Source: Terriglobia bacterium (GTDB lineage Bacteria > Acidobacteriota > Terriglobia > UBA7540). Taken from it: 64,000 nucleotides of DNA. Positions 41,632 to 51,030 of the stretch are shown in pieces (within the stretch, counting starts at the first letter, position 1; each line of letters starts with the position of its first letter). A program made the position numbers and the translations under genes. The stretch spans positions 1 through 64,000 of the forward strand of contig JASHON010000205.1 of assembly GCA_030041095.1 (NCBI GenBank), written 5' to 3'. The notes under the pieces were generated by a model, which saw nothing but the letters and a program-made list of their open reading frames with translations, did no database searches and was not told the DNA's origin.

Positions 41632-43548
41632 GTGTCTGATGCCAAGCCTCGTAGTTCGCACGACAAAACCTTGGGGATGCACGAGCGCATCTGCCGACGC
41701 GACTTTTTGAACGCGACGCTCCTCGCCTCCGGCAGCGCCTTGATGCACGGGCGCACTCCGCGTGAGCTGGTGGCTGCCGGAGATGACTGGACAGGGTACG
41801 GCGGCGTGGGCGATTACCGCAACTCGAACGGCAACACGTGGGAGGTGATGAATGCCGGTCACCAGATTCGCGACCACGTGTACAACACGCTGCCCGCGAG
41901 CGTTACGGATACCGGAGAAATATTCGATTGCGTCGTGGTCGGCGGAGGCATCAGCGGCCTGGCGGCTGCGCTTTTCTTCATCCGCGGGATGGGAAATGGC
42001 GCCAAGTGCCTGGTGCTGGACAACCATCCGATCTTCGGCGGAGAAGCCAAGCGCAACGAATTTTTGGTTAGTGGCAAGCGCCTGATTGCTCATCAGGGAT
42101 CGGCGTTTTTCCCTGTTCCCTATCCGTACAGTTTTATCGCCCGGTTTTACGAATCCGTCGGTCTGAAGCAGTTTTTTCTTCCCTACCAGACTTGGAGCGG
42201 TGGCGCTGCGGAAATGCAGCTTCCCACAACTCCTTACGACTCCATTCCGGAAAACTACGGATTCTATTTCGGCGCGAAGTTCGGGCAAAAGCCGGGCGTC
42301 TGGGTTATCGATCCCTGGAGAAAGCAGCTCGAAGGCTGCCCGATTTCGACTCAAGCTCGCCAGGAGCTTCTGAGTTGGAGCAGCGGCCACTCCGAGAATA
42401 ACCCGAGGTTTCCGCGTCCAACCTACGAAGGCGACACTGTTTCGCGCCATCTGGATACGCTCACGCTCGAAGACTATCTGATGGCCCGCTACGGGGTCAG
42501 CCGCGAGACGCTCCGTGCTTTCCTGGGCGATGAAGGAAGCGGATATGGAATGGGTGCAGACGTGCTTTCAGCCTATTGCGAGTACGCGGCGGACTTGCTT
42601 CACCCGCTCAGAACCAAAGACAGCTCGCAGATGTTTCCAGGCGGCAACGCGGGATTCGCGCGGCTCATCGTCAAAACACTCATTCCAGACTCCATCACAG
42701 GGCCCGCTACTGTAGAAGGCATGTCCGCGGGTCGCGTGAACTTCGGCGTGCTTGACCGCCCCGGCCAGCCAGTGCGCGTCCGGCTGGGCTCGACGGCGGT
42801 CTGGGCCAAACACGAGGACGGCCCCGAGCGCTCGCAATTCGTCACCATCGCCTATACTCAAGGCGGACGAGTTTATCGCCTCAAGGCGCGGTCAGCCGTT
42901 ATGGCCGGCGGCTGCTGGACCACCAAGCACATCGTCCGCGATCTTCCCTCAGCGCAGCGTGACGCGTACGATCAGTTCTTTCGCTCACCATGCCTCATGA
43001 TGAACGTTGCGGTCCGAAACTGGCGCTTTCTGCATAAGATGGGCATTTCGGGATGCGGCTGGTTCGAGGGGCTGGGTAGTTATCTGCAAGTGCGCAAGCT
43101 CGCCAGGTTGGGAGGTGTCCCTCCAACCATTGGCCCTGACTCTCCCGTCGTGCTCACGGTCAAAATCCTGTTTGGCCGCCCCGGGCTGCCTCTCAAGCAG
43201 CAGGGCGACCTTGGGAGAATGAAGTTGCTCACCACTTCGTTTCGCGACTACGAGCGCACGATACGGGTGCAGTTGGCCGAAATGTTTTCGCGCTCGGGCT
43301 TTGATCCCAAACGCACGATCGCCGGAATCATCCTCAATCGCTGGGGGCACGCCTACGTCAACCCGCAACCCGGATTCTTTTTTGGCAATAACGGCCAGCC
43401 GGCGGCGCGCGATGTCCTTCGCGGGACGCCGTTTGGAAGAATTGCTTTCGCCAACACTGACCTTGCCGGCGTGGCCGATCACCGATGTTCGATTCTGGAA
43501 GCTCAGCGAGCCGTCAGCCAACTGCTGGACCAAGTGCTTTCCAGTTAA
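41632..43548 (+). CDS. Tat-exported FAD-dependent oxidoreductase (spermidine dehydrogenase-like)
   Basis: A 638-residue protein with GTG start directly after the previous stop. A twin-arginine signal (CRRDFLNATLLASGS) lies near residue 22. The FAD-binding motif VVVGGGISGLAAALFFIRG is followed by a FAD-contact region (DNHPIFGGEAKRNEF). The C-terminal part with RIAFANTDLAGVADHRCSI is typical of amine oxidase-like flavoproteins. Length and layout resemble bacterial spermidine dehydrogenase, but this substrate is only a guess. The enzyme acts in the periplasm, where an amine or sugar could be oxidised together with the neighbouring hydrolase. Confidence 0.8.
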   Translation: MSDAKPRSSHDKTLGMHERICRRDFLNATLLASGSALMHGRTPRELVAAGDDWTGYGGVGDYRNSNGNTWEVMNAGHQIRDHVYNTLPASVTDTGEIFDCVVVGGGISGLAAALFFIRGMGNGAKCLVLDNHPIFGGEAKRNEFLVSGKRLIAHQGSAFFPVPYPYSFIARFYESVGLKQFFLPYQTWSGGAAEMQLPTTPYDSIPENYGFYFGAKFGQKPGVWVIDPWRKQLEGCPISTQARQELLSWSSGHSENNPRFPRPTYEGDTVSRHLDTLTLEDYLMARYGVSRETLRAFLGDEGSGYGMGADVLSAYCEYAADLLHPLRTKDSSQMFPGGNAGFARLIVKTLIPDSITGPATVEGMSAGRVNFGVLDRPGQPVRVRLGSTAVWAKHEDGPERSQFVTIAYTQGGRVYRLKARSAVMAGGCWTTKHIVRDLPSAQRDAYDQFFRSPCLMMNVAVRNWRFLHKMGISGCGWFEGLGSYLQVRKLARLGGVPPTIGPDSPVVLTVKILFGRPGLPLKQQGDLGRMKLLTTSFRDYERTIRVQLAEMFSRSGFDPKRTIAGIILNRWGHAYVNPQPGFFFGNNGQPAARDVLRGTPFGRIAFANTDLAGVADHRCSILEAQRAVSQLLDQVLSS

Positions 43549-43674
43549 TTCACGGATGCCGGGCCGCTTCCAGACCCCGCCGTACAAACCGGCTCCTGAG
43601 CGTCGGCTACGCGATCTGACGGCGCACCTCGATAAGCCAACTGCAACAACAAGAAGCCCGCAAAGGGCCACAGC

Positions 43675-43965
43675 TTATCTCGCCAGGGCTTCGCGATTCG
43701 TCTTTGCCCAGGCGCTCTGCGCGGAAACCTTCTTCATCGGGGGTCCGCCCTGGGTTCCGCAGGAGCAGGGCCCTTCGGTTTTGGCTTCCGTCATGCACGA
43801 GCACGATTTTGTTTTCAGGCAACTGCACACGTAAACCGAATCACTTTTCTTCTGGTCCCCGGAACGCTTCCCGGCAAGCGCGCTCGCTTGAATCAAGCCG
43901 AGCGAGAGCATCACGGCGACGATTGCCAGAGTCAGTCTCCATTTACGCTTAAGGGTATTTTTCAT
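43675..43965 (-). CDS. Small exported protein with three CSC motifs
   Basis: Start ATG 43965, after aaaggac, gives 96 residues. A lysine-rich start and hydrophobic core (RLTLAIVAVMLSLGLIQASALA) form a signal peptide. The mature part carries three Cys-Ser-Cys units: YVCSCLKT, KSCSCMTE and GPCSCGT. Six cysteines in pairs in a protein of about 65 mature residues suggest metal or iron-sulfur binding, or disulfide cross-links. An ATG at 44037 is possible but less likely. Function unknown; no partner gene is evident nearby. Confidence 0.7.
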   Translation of the reverse strand: MKNTLKRKWRLTLAIVAVMLSLGLIQASALAGKRSGDQKKSDSVYVCSCLKTKSCSCMTEAKTEGPCSCGTQGGPPMKKVSAQSAWAKTNREALAR

Positions 43966-44086
43966 AGCATGTCCTTTGTACGCGAAGATCCGCAAAACAT
44001 AGACCTCGCGCCGTGCTGCATTTCCGTCGGATCGCAAGCTCCAGTCGGAGCCCCGATTTTCTTACATCCCTATCTCCTCCCCACGT

Positions 44087-45652
44087 TTGAGCACGCAACG
44101 TATCGTTGCTCCGGAAGTGGATAGCCGCAATACCCACTTGCAGAGAAAATGTTATGGCCACTATGATGGGGCGGTGGCTCAGGTTTCCCAAGCGATTGCT
44201 CCCGTAATTCCGCTGGACCGCAGGGCCAGCGCTCCGCTGCACCGGCAGATTTACGAAGGCTTTCGCGCCGCGATCGTCCGGAACGAGCTGCGCGCGAGGC
44301 AACGGGTTCCCTCCAGCCGCGAACTGGCATCTGAACTGGGAGTTTCGCGTATTCCAGTGCTGAACGCTTACGCCCAGCTTCTGGCCGAAGGCTACTTCGA
44401 GAGCTGCGTGGGAGCAGGAACCTATATATCTGCTGCGTTACCCGACCTCCTCGTGCCGGACCGGCCTTCGGCTCTGCCAACTCCTGGCAGTCCTTCCGGG
44501 CTGAGGCCCATCTCGCGGCGGTCTGCGCTCTTTCCCCGCTTTGAGCCGTCCGCACGCCACGGCAAACTGGGCGCTTTTGGCGTGCACCAGCCGGCGTTCG
44601 ACCATTTTCCTTTCGGTTTATGGTCCAAGCTCGTCCTGCGCCATTCCCGCAGCCCGCGCGTCACGGTCATCCACCGAATTGATCCCATGGGCCATGAGCC
44701 GTTACGAGAGGCGATTTGTGAATACCTGCGCACGGCGCGTGCAGTGCAGTGCGATCCCGGGCAGGTGATGATCGTATCGGGGTCGCAACAGGCGCTGGAT
44801 CTTTGTGCTCGCGTCTTGTTTGATCCGGGAAGTCCCGTGTGGATTGAGGAGCCCGGCTACTGGCTGGCCCGAAATGCGTTCCTTGGCGCCGGTTGCACGC
44901 TTGTCCCCGTTCCTGTCGACCGCGAAGGTATTGACGTTGCCGCTGGCATCAAGCTGTCTCGAAAAGCGCGAGCCGCGCACGTCACTCCCTCTCATCAATA
45001 CCCGCTGGGGGTAACGATGAGCGCCTCGCGCCGGATGCAACTTCTGAACTGGGCGCAGCGCGCAGGATCATGGATTCTTGAAGATGACTACGACAGTGAG
45101 TATCGCTATGAGAGTCAGCCGGTGGCCTCGCTTCAGGGACTCGATCAAAACGCCCGCGTGATTTATATCGGAACATTCAGCAAGGTTTTATTCCCGTCTT
45201 TGAGGCTCGGTTATCTTGTGTGCCCCCGTGACCTGACCGAGCGGTTTGCAGCCGTTCGCTTTTCAACGGACATTTTCCCGCCTTATTTGAATCAAGCCGT
45301 GCTCAGCGATTTTATGCGCGAGGGGCACTTTGCGCGCCATATTCGAAGGATGCGCCTGCTTTACAAAGAGCGCCGGACGGCGCTGGTGGAGAGCCTGGGC
45401 AAGGAACTGGGTTCTGTCCTGGAAATTCATGGGAGAGAAGCGGGCATGCACCTGGCTGTCACCTTGCCGGATAGGTTTCAGGATGCGGAAATCTGTAAAC
45501 GCGCGGAGGCGAAAGGCCTTTGGTTGTGGCCACTTTCCCCGTCTTATTTCACTGCGCCTGCCCGGCAGGGTTTCATTCTGGGTTTCGGAAGCACAACCAG
45601 CGCAGAAGTGTCGCACGCGGTCCATCGGCTGCGAGAGGTGATGGGTACGTGA
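44087..45652 (+). CDS. MocR-type regulator (GntR DNA-binding plus aminotransferase-like domain)
   Basis: A 521-residue fusion. The N-terminal winged helix (PLHRQIYEGFRAAIVRNELRARQRVPSSRELASELGVS) is GntR-type. The rest is a type I aminotransferase fold: VMIVSGSQQALDLCARVL, HVTPSHQYPLGVTMSASRR, ILEDDYDSEYRYES and the PLP lysine in FSKVLFPSLRLGYLV. MocR proteins sense pyridoxal phosphate-linked ligands and often regulate PLP or amino acid metabolism. A GTG at 44174 could be the true start, as it follows ggggcg. The target is not known. Confidence 0.88.
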   Translation: MSTQRIVAPEVDSRNTHLQRKCYGHYDGAVAQVSQAIAPVIPLDRRASAPLHRQIYEGFRAAIVRNELRARQRVPSSRELASELGVSRIPVLNAYAQLLAEGYFESCVGAGTYISAALPDLLVPDRPSALPTPGSPSGLRPISRRSALFPRFEPSARHGKLGAFGVHQPAFDHFPFGLWSKLVLRHSRSPRVTVIHRIDPMGHEPLREAICEYLRTARAVQCDPGQVMIVSGSQQALDLCARVLFDPGSPVWIEEPGYWLARNAFLGAGCTLVPVPVDREGIDVAAGIKLSRKARAAHVTPSHQYPLGVTMSASRRMQLLNWAQRAGSWILEDDYDSEYRYESQPVASLQGLDQNARVIYIGTFSKVLFPSLRLGYLVCPRDLTERFAAVRFSTDIFPPYLNQAVLSDFMREGHFARHIRRMRLLYKERRTALVESLGKELGSVLEIHGREAGMHLAVTLPDRFQDAEICKRAEAKGLWLWPLSPSYFTAPARQGFILGFGSTTSAEVSHAVHRLREVMGT

Positions 45653-45727
45653 TCGGGGCGATCAAATCTGTCCGCTGCCCTCGCGAGCGCCACTTGCGCC
45701 CGCATCCATCTGGACTGGGTCCGGCCA

Positions 45728-46630
45728 CTACCGGCCCTCACCCCTGCGCACGAGCGATTCCGCTTCTTCGATCGTCCAAGGCGGCACAGCGCCGGGCCGC
45801 GATGCCACCAAAGCGCCGATACGGTTTGCAAAGTCGATCATCTGCGCCGGAGCCCAGCCCATGCTGGCGCCGTGAACGAACGCGGCCGCAAAAGCGTCTC
45901 CCGCACCCACAGCGTCTGCCACCTCCACTTGATAGCCGTCGCTCACCACGAATTCGCCGCCCACGAGCGCTGCGCAGCCAAGCGAGGCCCGCGTCACGCA
46001 TATGGATTCAAGCGCGAACCGCTCCGCATATCCGCGGCACGCGCCTTCCAAAGTGTCATAAGCTTGCCCGAACAGGGCGTCCAGCTCGCGCAACTCTGAG
46101 TCGTTCAGCTTCACGTCTGTTGCTAAGGTCAACAGGTCTCCAACCAGCGAAGCGTTATACGAATTGGGGCGCAGATTCACGTCATAGAACCGGCGCGCCC
46201 CGCTGTTCTGTTCCGTAAGCGCGCGGACTGTTTCGCGTCCTCGCCGGCTGGTTTGGAACAAGGTCCCGAAACAGATCCAGTCGGGACCCTCAGATGACAG
46301 TGTTTCGGCTTCATCGCGCGAGAGGCTGGCAAAGTCATAAGCTGCGGGACGATGAATCACAAAGCCGGGCTGACCATCCGGTCCCAAGGCAACCGTTGCG
46401 AGTCCGGTGGCTGCCTCGTTCGTTTGGCGCAGATATCGCGTGGAAAGGCCAAGCTCTTCCATTCTGCTCAGAATGCGGCCGCCACGCTCGTCTCTGCCGA
46501 CGGCGCTTACGAACCAGACGTCGTGCCCCAGCCGTCGCGCGTGGGCGGCAAAATTAAATGGCGCGCCACCCAGGTGCTCCGCCGTGCCCATCACGTCCCA
46601 AAGGACTTCACCCACGCTGATCATCTTCAC
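45728..46630 (-). CDS. PfkB-family carbohydrate kinase
   Basis: A 300-residue kinase. The N-terminal motif GGAPFNFAAHARRLG and the C-terminal motif DAVGAGDAFAAAFVHGA (catalytic aspartate and anion hole) define the PfkB/ribokinase family. The sequence IGEVLWD-type start (ISVGEVLWDVMG) resembles fructokinases. ATP-dependent phosphorylation of fructose or a related sugar in the cytoplasm is expected. It is convergent with the MocR gene and divergent from the TPR gene. Length normal. Confidence 0.88.
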   Translation of the reverse strand: MKMISVGEVLWDVMGTAEHLGGAPFNFAAHARRLGHDVWFVSAVGRDERGGRILSRMEELGLSTRYLRQTNEAATGLATVALGPDGQPGFVIHRPAAYDFASLSRDEAETLSSEGPDWICFGTLFQTSRRGRETVRALTEQNSGARRFYDVNLRPNSYNASLVGDLLTLATDVKLNDSELRELDALFGQAYDTLEGACRGYAERFALESICVTRASLGCAALVGGEFVVSDGYQVEVADAVGAGDAFAAAFVHGASMGWAPAQMIDFANRIGALVASRPGAVPPWTIEEAESLVRRGEGR

Positions 46631-46737
46631 CGTTTCGCCTCATTCCAGGGACTGCCGCCCCTGATTATAGGGCATGATGGCAAGGGAAGGTTACAGACTC
46701 GTTTGATGGGCAGCGTGGACGCAACATCAGCAGTGTT

Positions 46738-46767
46738 TTGACGGCACGCGGCGGGGTATGCCATAAT
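46738..46767 (+). promoter_or_regulatory. Predicted promoter of the TPR gene at 46800
   Basis: TTGACG (46738-46743) and CATAAT (46762-46767) have an 18-base spacer and lie about 33 bases upstream of the ATG at 46800. Confidence 0.5.
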
Positions 46768-46799
46768 TTCCGTAGATTCAAGAGGGCTGGGTCAGGACC

Positions 46800-48866
46800 A
46801 TGAGGAAGACAAGTGGCAGGATCCGGGTCGTTATGACCCTTTTTTTGTTTTGGGCGTCGTGCGCCTATCTCTCTCAAGCGTCGGCAAGCGCGACGCAATC
46901 TCCCGAGCCATCAACGGGCATTAAAGACGGCGCGGGCTCTTACTATCACTTCATGCTGGCGCGTCGCTACGAAGAGTTGGCTGGGATTTATGGTAGCGAA
47001 CACTATGCCAACCTGTCGGTCTCACAGTTCCAAAAAGCGATCTCGGACGATCCCCATTCCTTATATCTGCACGTTCAATTGGGAGATATCTATTCGCGAA
47101 TGAGGCGCGACGCGGACGCTAAGGCTCAAGCGAAGTGGGTGCTGAAGGAGAATCCGAATTACGCGCCCGCGCACCGCCTGCTCGGTGAAGTCTACTTGCA
47201 CGGCCTGGGGCAGATGGCGTCGCAGCAGGCTGAGAAGGCGAATTTGGAAAAAGCGATCCACCAATATGCACTCTTAGCGCAGCTCGATCCCCAGGATACA
47301 AAATCCGCGATTCTTCTTGGCCGGCTCTACCAATTGGATGACCAGCCGGAAGAAGCTGCGGAGACGTTCAGGAAAGTGTTGCAAGCTGACCCAAACTCAG
47401 CGAGCGCGCTCGGCTATCTGGCCCGGTTGCAGCTTAACCAGCATCAGTTCAAGGAGGCGGAACAAACCCTCGAAAAGATCCCTCCGGGAGACCGCGGGGC
47501 CGAAGCTTCCACTCTATTGGGCGCAGCTTACATGGAATCCGGCGCGTACGATCAAGCGGCAGAGAATTTCAAAGCTGCTCTTGCGATGAATCCCGTGAAT
47601 CCGCGCGTCCGCGCCCAGTACGCGGAAGCTTTGATGCGCTCCGGTAAAAGCGACGAAGCCAGGGAGCAGTTTGCGGAAGTCATTAAGACTGACCCTCAAA
47701 ACGGTCAGGCCTACTTGCGTTTGGCCCAGATCGACCAATCGATGGGCCAGTTCCAGCAAGCGACGCAGCAGCTTGACAAGGCAAAGAAATTTCTGCCGGG
47801 CGACGATCTCGAAGTGCCCTATACCGAAGCCCAGCTCCAGGACGCACTCGGACACCCCGACGCGGCGATCAAAACGTTGCAGGGCTTGCTGGCGAAGACT
47901 GCGGCCCCGGACGGAAAATACTCCGAGGATGAGAGAGAGGACCGAAGCATCTTTCTGGAGCGTCTCGGAATGATTTATAGCGATCAGCAGGACTTCAGCC
48001 AGGCGGTCGCAACGTTCCGGGAGATGGAAGCGCTGGGAGGCGAGGATATCCCGGCTCGTGCGGAAGCCCTCATTGCGGAGACGCTCGAGGGGGAAGGCCA
48101 ACTTCCTCAAGCTGTGGATGAGGCCGGGAACGGCCTGCGCAGTTATCCGAAGAGTAAATCACTCAACATTCTGTATGCGACACTGCTCGGGAGCGAAGGA
48201 CACGTCGATCAGGCAGTCGAGAAGCTCAGGGATTACATGAAGGCTGACGGAGCGAGCGTGCAGATGGAGAGAGCCATCGTAGAAATCTACTTGCAAGGGC
48301 GTCGATATCGCGACGCGGAGAATGTTGCTCAGCAACTTCTCCAGAAAAACCTGGGGCAATCGGACCGTGAAGACGCTCAAGTGCTGTTGGCCACGGTATA
48401 CGACCAGCAGAAGAAGTACGGTCTCGCGGAGGAGCAGTACAAGGCTGTGCTCGCCTCGAACCCACTGGACGCTGAGGCGTATAACGATCTTGGATATATG
48501 CTGGCGGACCGCGGTGTGAACCTGCCGCAATCCGTGAATTACATCAAACACGCTCTGCAACTTCAGCCGAACAACGGGGCTTATCTCGATAGTTTGGGAT
48601 GGGCCTACTACAAGATGAGCCGGTATGATTTGGCGCGCCCGCCGCTCGAACGCGCGGCCAGGCTAATGGCGAACGATCCGACCGTTCTCATGCATCTTGG
48701 CAACTTGTACGTCAAGCTCGGGGATAAGCAAGAGGCCATGGACGCATGGCGTCGCGCGTTGAAGAACTATCCCAGCGCGCTGGACACGAGTTTTGGCGCT
48801 GCCCAGGCCAACAAACTCAAGAAGCGTTTGCACCGGCTTGAGCGCCAGCTCGCCAAGAACAAGTAA
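46800..48866 (+). CDS. Exported TPR-repeat protein
   Basis: A 688-residue protein. The signal region is RVVMTLFLFWASCAYLSQASA. At least ten tetratricopeptide repeats follow, for example YLHVQLGDIYSRMRRDADAKAQAK, EASTLLGAAYMESGAYDQAAENFK, AYLRLAQIDQSMGQFQQATQQLDK and AYNDLGYMLADRGVNLPQSVN. No catalytic domain is seen. It ends 36 bases before ispE on the same strand; co-transcription is possible. In Acidobacteriota such proteins are often envelope scaffolds, but the function is unknown. Confidence 0.88.
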   Translation: MRKTSGRIRVVMTLFLFWASCAYLSQASASATQSPEPSTGIKDGAGSYYHFMLARRYEELAGIYGSEHYANLSVSQFQKAISDDPHSLYLHVQLGDIYSRMRRDADAKAQAKWVLKENPNYAPAHRLLGEVYLHGLGQMASQQAEKANLEKAIHQYALLAQLDPQDTKSAILLGRLYQLDDQPEEAAETFRKVLQADPNSASALGYLARLQLNQHQFKEAEQTLEKIPPGDRGAEASTLLGAAYMESGAYDQAAENFKAALAMNPVNPRVRAQYAEALMRSGKSDEAREQFAEVIKTDPQNGQAYLRLAQIDQSMGQFQQATQQLDKAKKFLPGDDLEVPYTEAQLQDALGHPDAAIKTLQGLLAKTAAPDGKYSEDEREDRSIFLERLGMIYSDQQDFSQAVATFREMEALGGEDIPARAEALIAETLEGEGQLPQAVDEAGNGLRSYPKSKSLNILYATLLGSEGHVDQAVEKLRDYMKADGASVQMERAIVEIYLQGRRYRDAENVAQQLLQKNLGQSDREDAQVLLATVYDQQKKYGLAEEQYKAVLASNPLDAEAYNDLGYMLADRGVNLPQSVNYIKHALQLQPNNGAYLDSLGWAYYKMSRYDLARPPLERAARLMANDPTVLMHLGNLYVKLGDKQEAMDAWRRALKNYPSALDTSFGAAQANKLKKRLHRLERQLAKNK

Positions 48867-48902
48867 AGCCGTTACGGAATCTTCGGCTCCTGCAACCCGG
48901 CG

Positions 48903-49793
48903 TTGATTTCTTCCATCCGTCTCCGCGCTTTCGCCAAGATCAATCTGGCCCTTAAGATTCTTCGCAGCCGGCCGGATGGCTACCATGAGATCCGGACGGT
49001 AGCGCAAACCCTGGCCCTCCACGACCGTCTGGAAATAACCTTGACTCGTGAGCGGGGCATCTCGGTCGAATGCACGGACCCCACGCTTCCCGCGGGCCGG
49101 GGCAACCTCGTTTATAAAGCGTGCGAGCTTTGGCGCCGGGCGCGGAGATATACCGGCGGGATTCGCGTCGTTCTGGAAAAACGGATTCCTGCCGGAAGCG
49201 GGCTCGGCGGTGGCAGCAGCGATGCTGCCGCAACGCTCATGGGCCTCGAACGACTCGCGGGAGAAGCGTTGGATTGGCGCCGTCGCTTCCAGCTTGCCGC
49301 CCGCATAGGCTCAGACGTAGCCTTGTTTCTGCTCGGTGGAAGGGTGCTGGCGTGCGGGCGAGGAGAAGAAGTGTATCCTCTCAGCGATCTCCCGCCGCGC
49401 AGATGCCTGGTGGTCTTCCCGGGATTCCGGATCTCAACCGCAGAAGCCTACCGCGAGGCAAGTTTGCGATTGACAAGAACGGGAAAAAACCCTAGAGTAG
49501 GAGCGTTCGGCGTGTGGTCACAGTTTACCCCGGCAGATTGGGGGCCGGCCGAAAACGACTTCGAGAAAGTCGCTTTCGCAAGGTGGCCAGAACTGGAAAA
49601 GTTGAAGACCCAGTTCATCCGGGCCGGAGCCGAAGCCACGTGTTTGACCGGAAGCGGTTCAGCCGTTTACATCATCCACGATTCCGCCCGACAATTGAGT
49701 CGTATTTCCAGTCGCTTTCCCAAGGCGTGGGTTATGTTTCGCACGCGCACTCTGGGCCGGCGGGAATATCACCGGCTGCTTATAGAGTCCTGA
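48903..49793 (+). CDS. ispE: 4-diphosphocytidyl-2-C-methyl-D-erythritol kinase
   Basis: A 296-residue GHMP kinase translated from TTG 48903. RAFAKINLALKIL is the N-terminal substrate-binding motif, and PAGSGLGGGSSDAAATL is the ATP-binding motif II of IspE. The C-terminal TGSGSAVYII is motif III. It phosphorylates 4-diphosphocytidyl-2-C-methyl-D-erythritol in the MEP isoprenoid pathway, in the cytoplasm. A tRNA-Gln and prs follow, a layout usual in this phylum. The alternative start TTG is unusual but no ATG fits. Confidence 0.93.
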   Translation: MISSIRLRAFAKINLALKILRSRPDGYHEIRTVAQTLALHDRLEITLTRERGISVECTDPTLPAGRGNLVYKACELWRRARRYTGGIRVVLEKRIPAGSGLGGGSSDAAATLMGLERLAGEALDWRRRFQLAARIGSDVALFLLGGRVLACGRGEEVYPLSDLPPRRCLVVFPGFRISTAEAYREASLRLTRTGKNPRVGAFGVWSQFTPADWGPAENDFEKVAFARWPELEKLKTQFIRAGAEATCLTGSGSAVYIIHDSARQLSRISSRFPKAWVMFRTRTLGRREYHRLLIES

Positions 49794-49918
49794 CTGTCAC
49801 GAACAGATAACCGGCAAAGGATCGTCAAGCCCTCCCCGGGGTATACGGTTGGGGCGAGGCTGCGGACAAAAACCTGCTTAAGATCGTGCCGGCGGGGCCG
49901 CTTTCCTCTCGGCAGCCT

Positions 49919-49992
49919 TGGGAGGTCGTCCAGTGGTAGGACACATGCCTTTGGAGCATGGAACCCTGGTTCGAATCCAGGCCTCCCAGCCA
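49919..49992 (+). tRNA. tRNA-Gln (anticodon TTG)
   Basis: The acceptor arm TGGGAGG pairs with CCTCCCA, followed by G and an encoded CCA. The anticodon arm CATGCCTTTGGAGCATG has anticodon TTG in the loop CTTTGGA. The D arm (GTCCAGTGGTAGGAC) and T arm (CCTGGTTCGAATCCAGG) are complete. It lies between ispE and prs. Confidence 0.95.
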
Positions 49993-50057
49993 AACCTGGA
50001 GCGAGCGCCGGCGGAATCGGGGAAAGCCATCAGGCGCAAATCAACACTGCGGCAGAC

Positions 50058-51011
50058 ATGGTAAAGAGCAACCATCAAAGGCTGAAAGTATTCTCCGGAA
50101 ACGCACATCCTGCGCTCGCAGATGAAATCTGCGCCTGCTTGGGCGTGCCGCTCGGCAAAGCGCAGGTGGGGCGATTTCCGGATGGCGAAGTGCGCCTGCA
50201 GATCCTGGAAAACGTTCGGGGCGCGGATGTGTTCGTGGTTCAGCCCACCTGCCGGCCGGTGAACGACAACCTGGTGGAATTGCTGATCATGCTGGACGCT
50301 TTTCGACGCGCCTCGGCGGACCGCATTACGACGGTGATTCCGTTTTACGGATACGCGCGTCAAGACCGCAAAGACCGCCCTCGCGTTCCCATCTCCTCCA
50401 AGCTCGTTGCGGACCTGCTCACTTCCGCGGGGGCGAATCGCGTGCTGACGATGGACCTTCACGCAGGGCAGATTCAAGGCTATTTCAATATCCCCGTCGA
50501 TCACCTTTACGCTACGCCCGTGACCGTCGGTTATTTCCGCAAGCTGCGGCTTCGCGACACCACGGTGATTTCGCCCGATCCTGGCGGCGTGGAGCGCGCG
50601 CGGGCGTTTGCAAAACGCATCGATGCGCCGCTGGCCATCATTGATAAGCGCCGCGAAGACGCCCATACGGTCGAGGTCATGAACGTCATCGGCCGCGTGG
50701 AAGGCAAAACCTGTCTGATTGTAGACGACATTATCGATACAGGAGGCACGCTCGTACGGAGCGCCCAAGCCCTCATCGAAAATGGAGCGCGCGAGGTGTA
50801 TGCCTGCTGCACGCACGGCGTGTTCGCCTCCAATGCGGTGCAGAAAATCTGCGAGTCACCGCTGAGCAAGGTGGTCACGACGAATTCGATCCCGCTTTCC
50901 GAGGAAGGAAAAGGATGCGCGAAGATCAAGGTTTTGAGCGTGGCCAAACTCCTGGCGGCGGCCATCAAGTCGATCCACGAAGAGACCTCGGTCAGCAAGT
51001 TGTTTATCTGA
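50058..51011 (+). CDS. prs: Ribose-phosphate pyrophosphokinase (PRPP synthase)
   Basis: A 317-residue enzyme that makes PRPP from ribose 5-phosphate and ATP. Typical segments are VFSGNAHPALADEI-like start (KVFSGNAHPALAD), the ATP/R5P loop YGYARQDRKDRPR, TMDLHAGQIQGYF, VISPDPGGVERAR and the PRPP-binding loop CLIVDDIIDTGGTL. It is cytoplasmic and supplies nucleotide, His and Trp biosynthesis. It precedes ctc by 19 bases in the housekeeping operon. Confidence 0.95.
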   Translation: MVKSNHQRLKVFSGNAHPALADEICACLGVPLGKAQVGRFPDGEVRLQILENVRGADVFVVQPTCRPVNDNLVELLIMLDAFRRASADRITTVIPFYGYARQDRKDRPRVPISSKLVADLLTSAGANRVLTMDLHAGQIQGYFNIPVDHLYATPVTVGYFRKLRLRDTTVISPDPGGVERARAFAKRIDAPLAIIDKRREDAHTVEVMNVIGRVEGKTCLIVDDIIDTGGTLVRSAQALIENGAREVYACCTHGVFASNAVQKICESPLSKVVTTNSIPLSEEGKGCAKIKVLSVAKLLAAAIKSIHEETSVSKLFI

Positions 51012-51030
51012 ACGTTGGAGAGCATAGAAC

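Noticed and set aside
40594-42450. 618-codon open frame on the minus strand
   Set aside because: It is antisense to the Tat-exported hydrolase and flavoenzyme genes, which have clear motifs. The long frame follows from GC-rich third positions.
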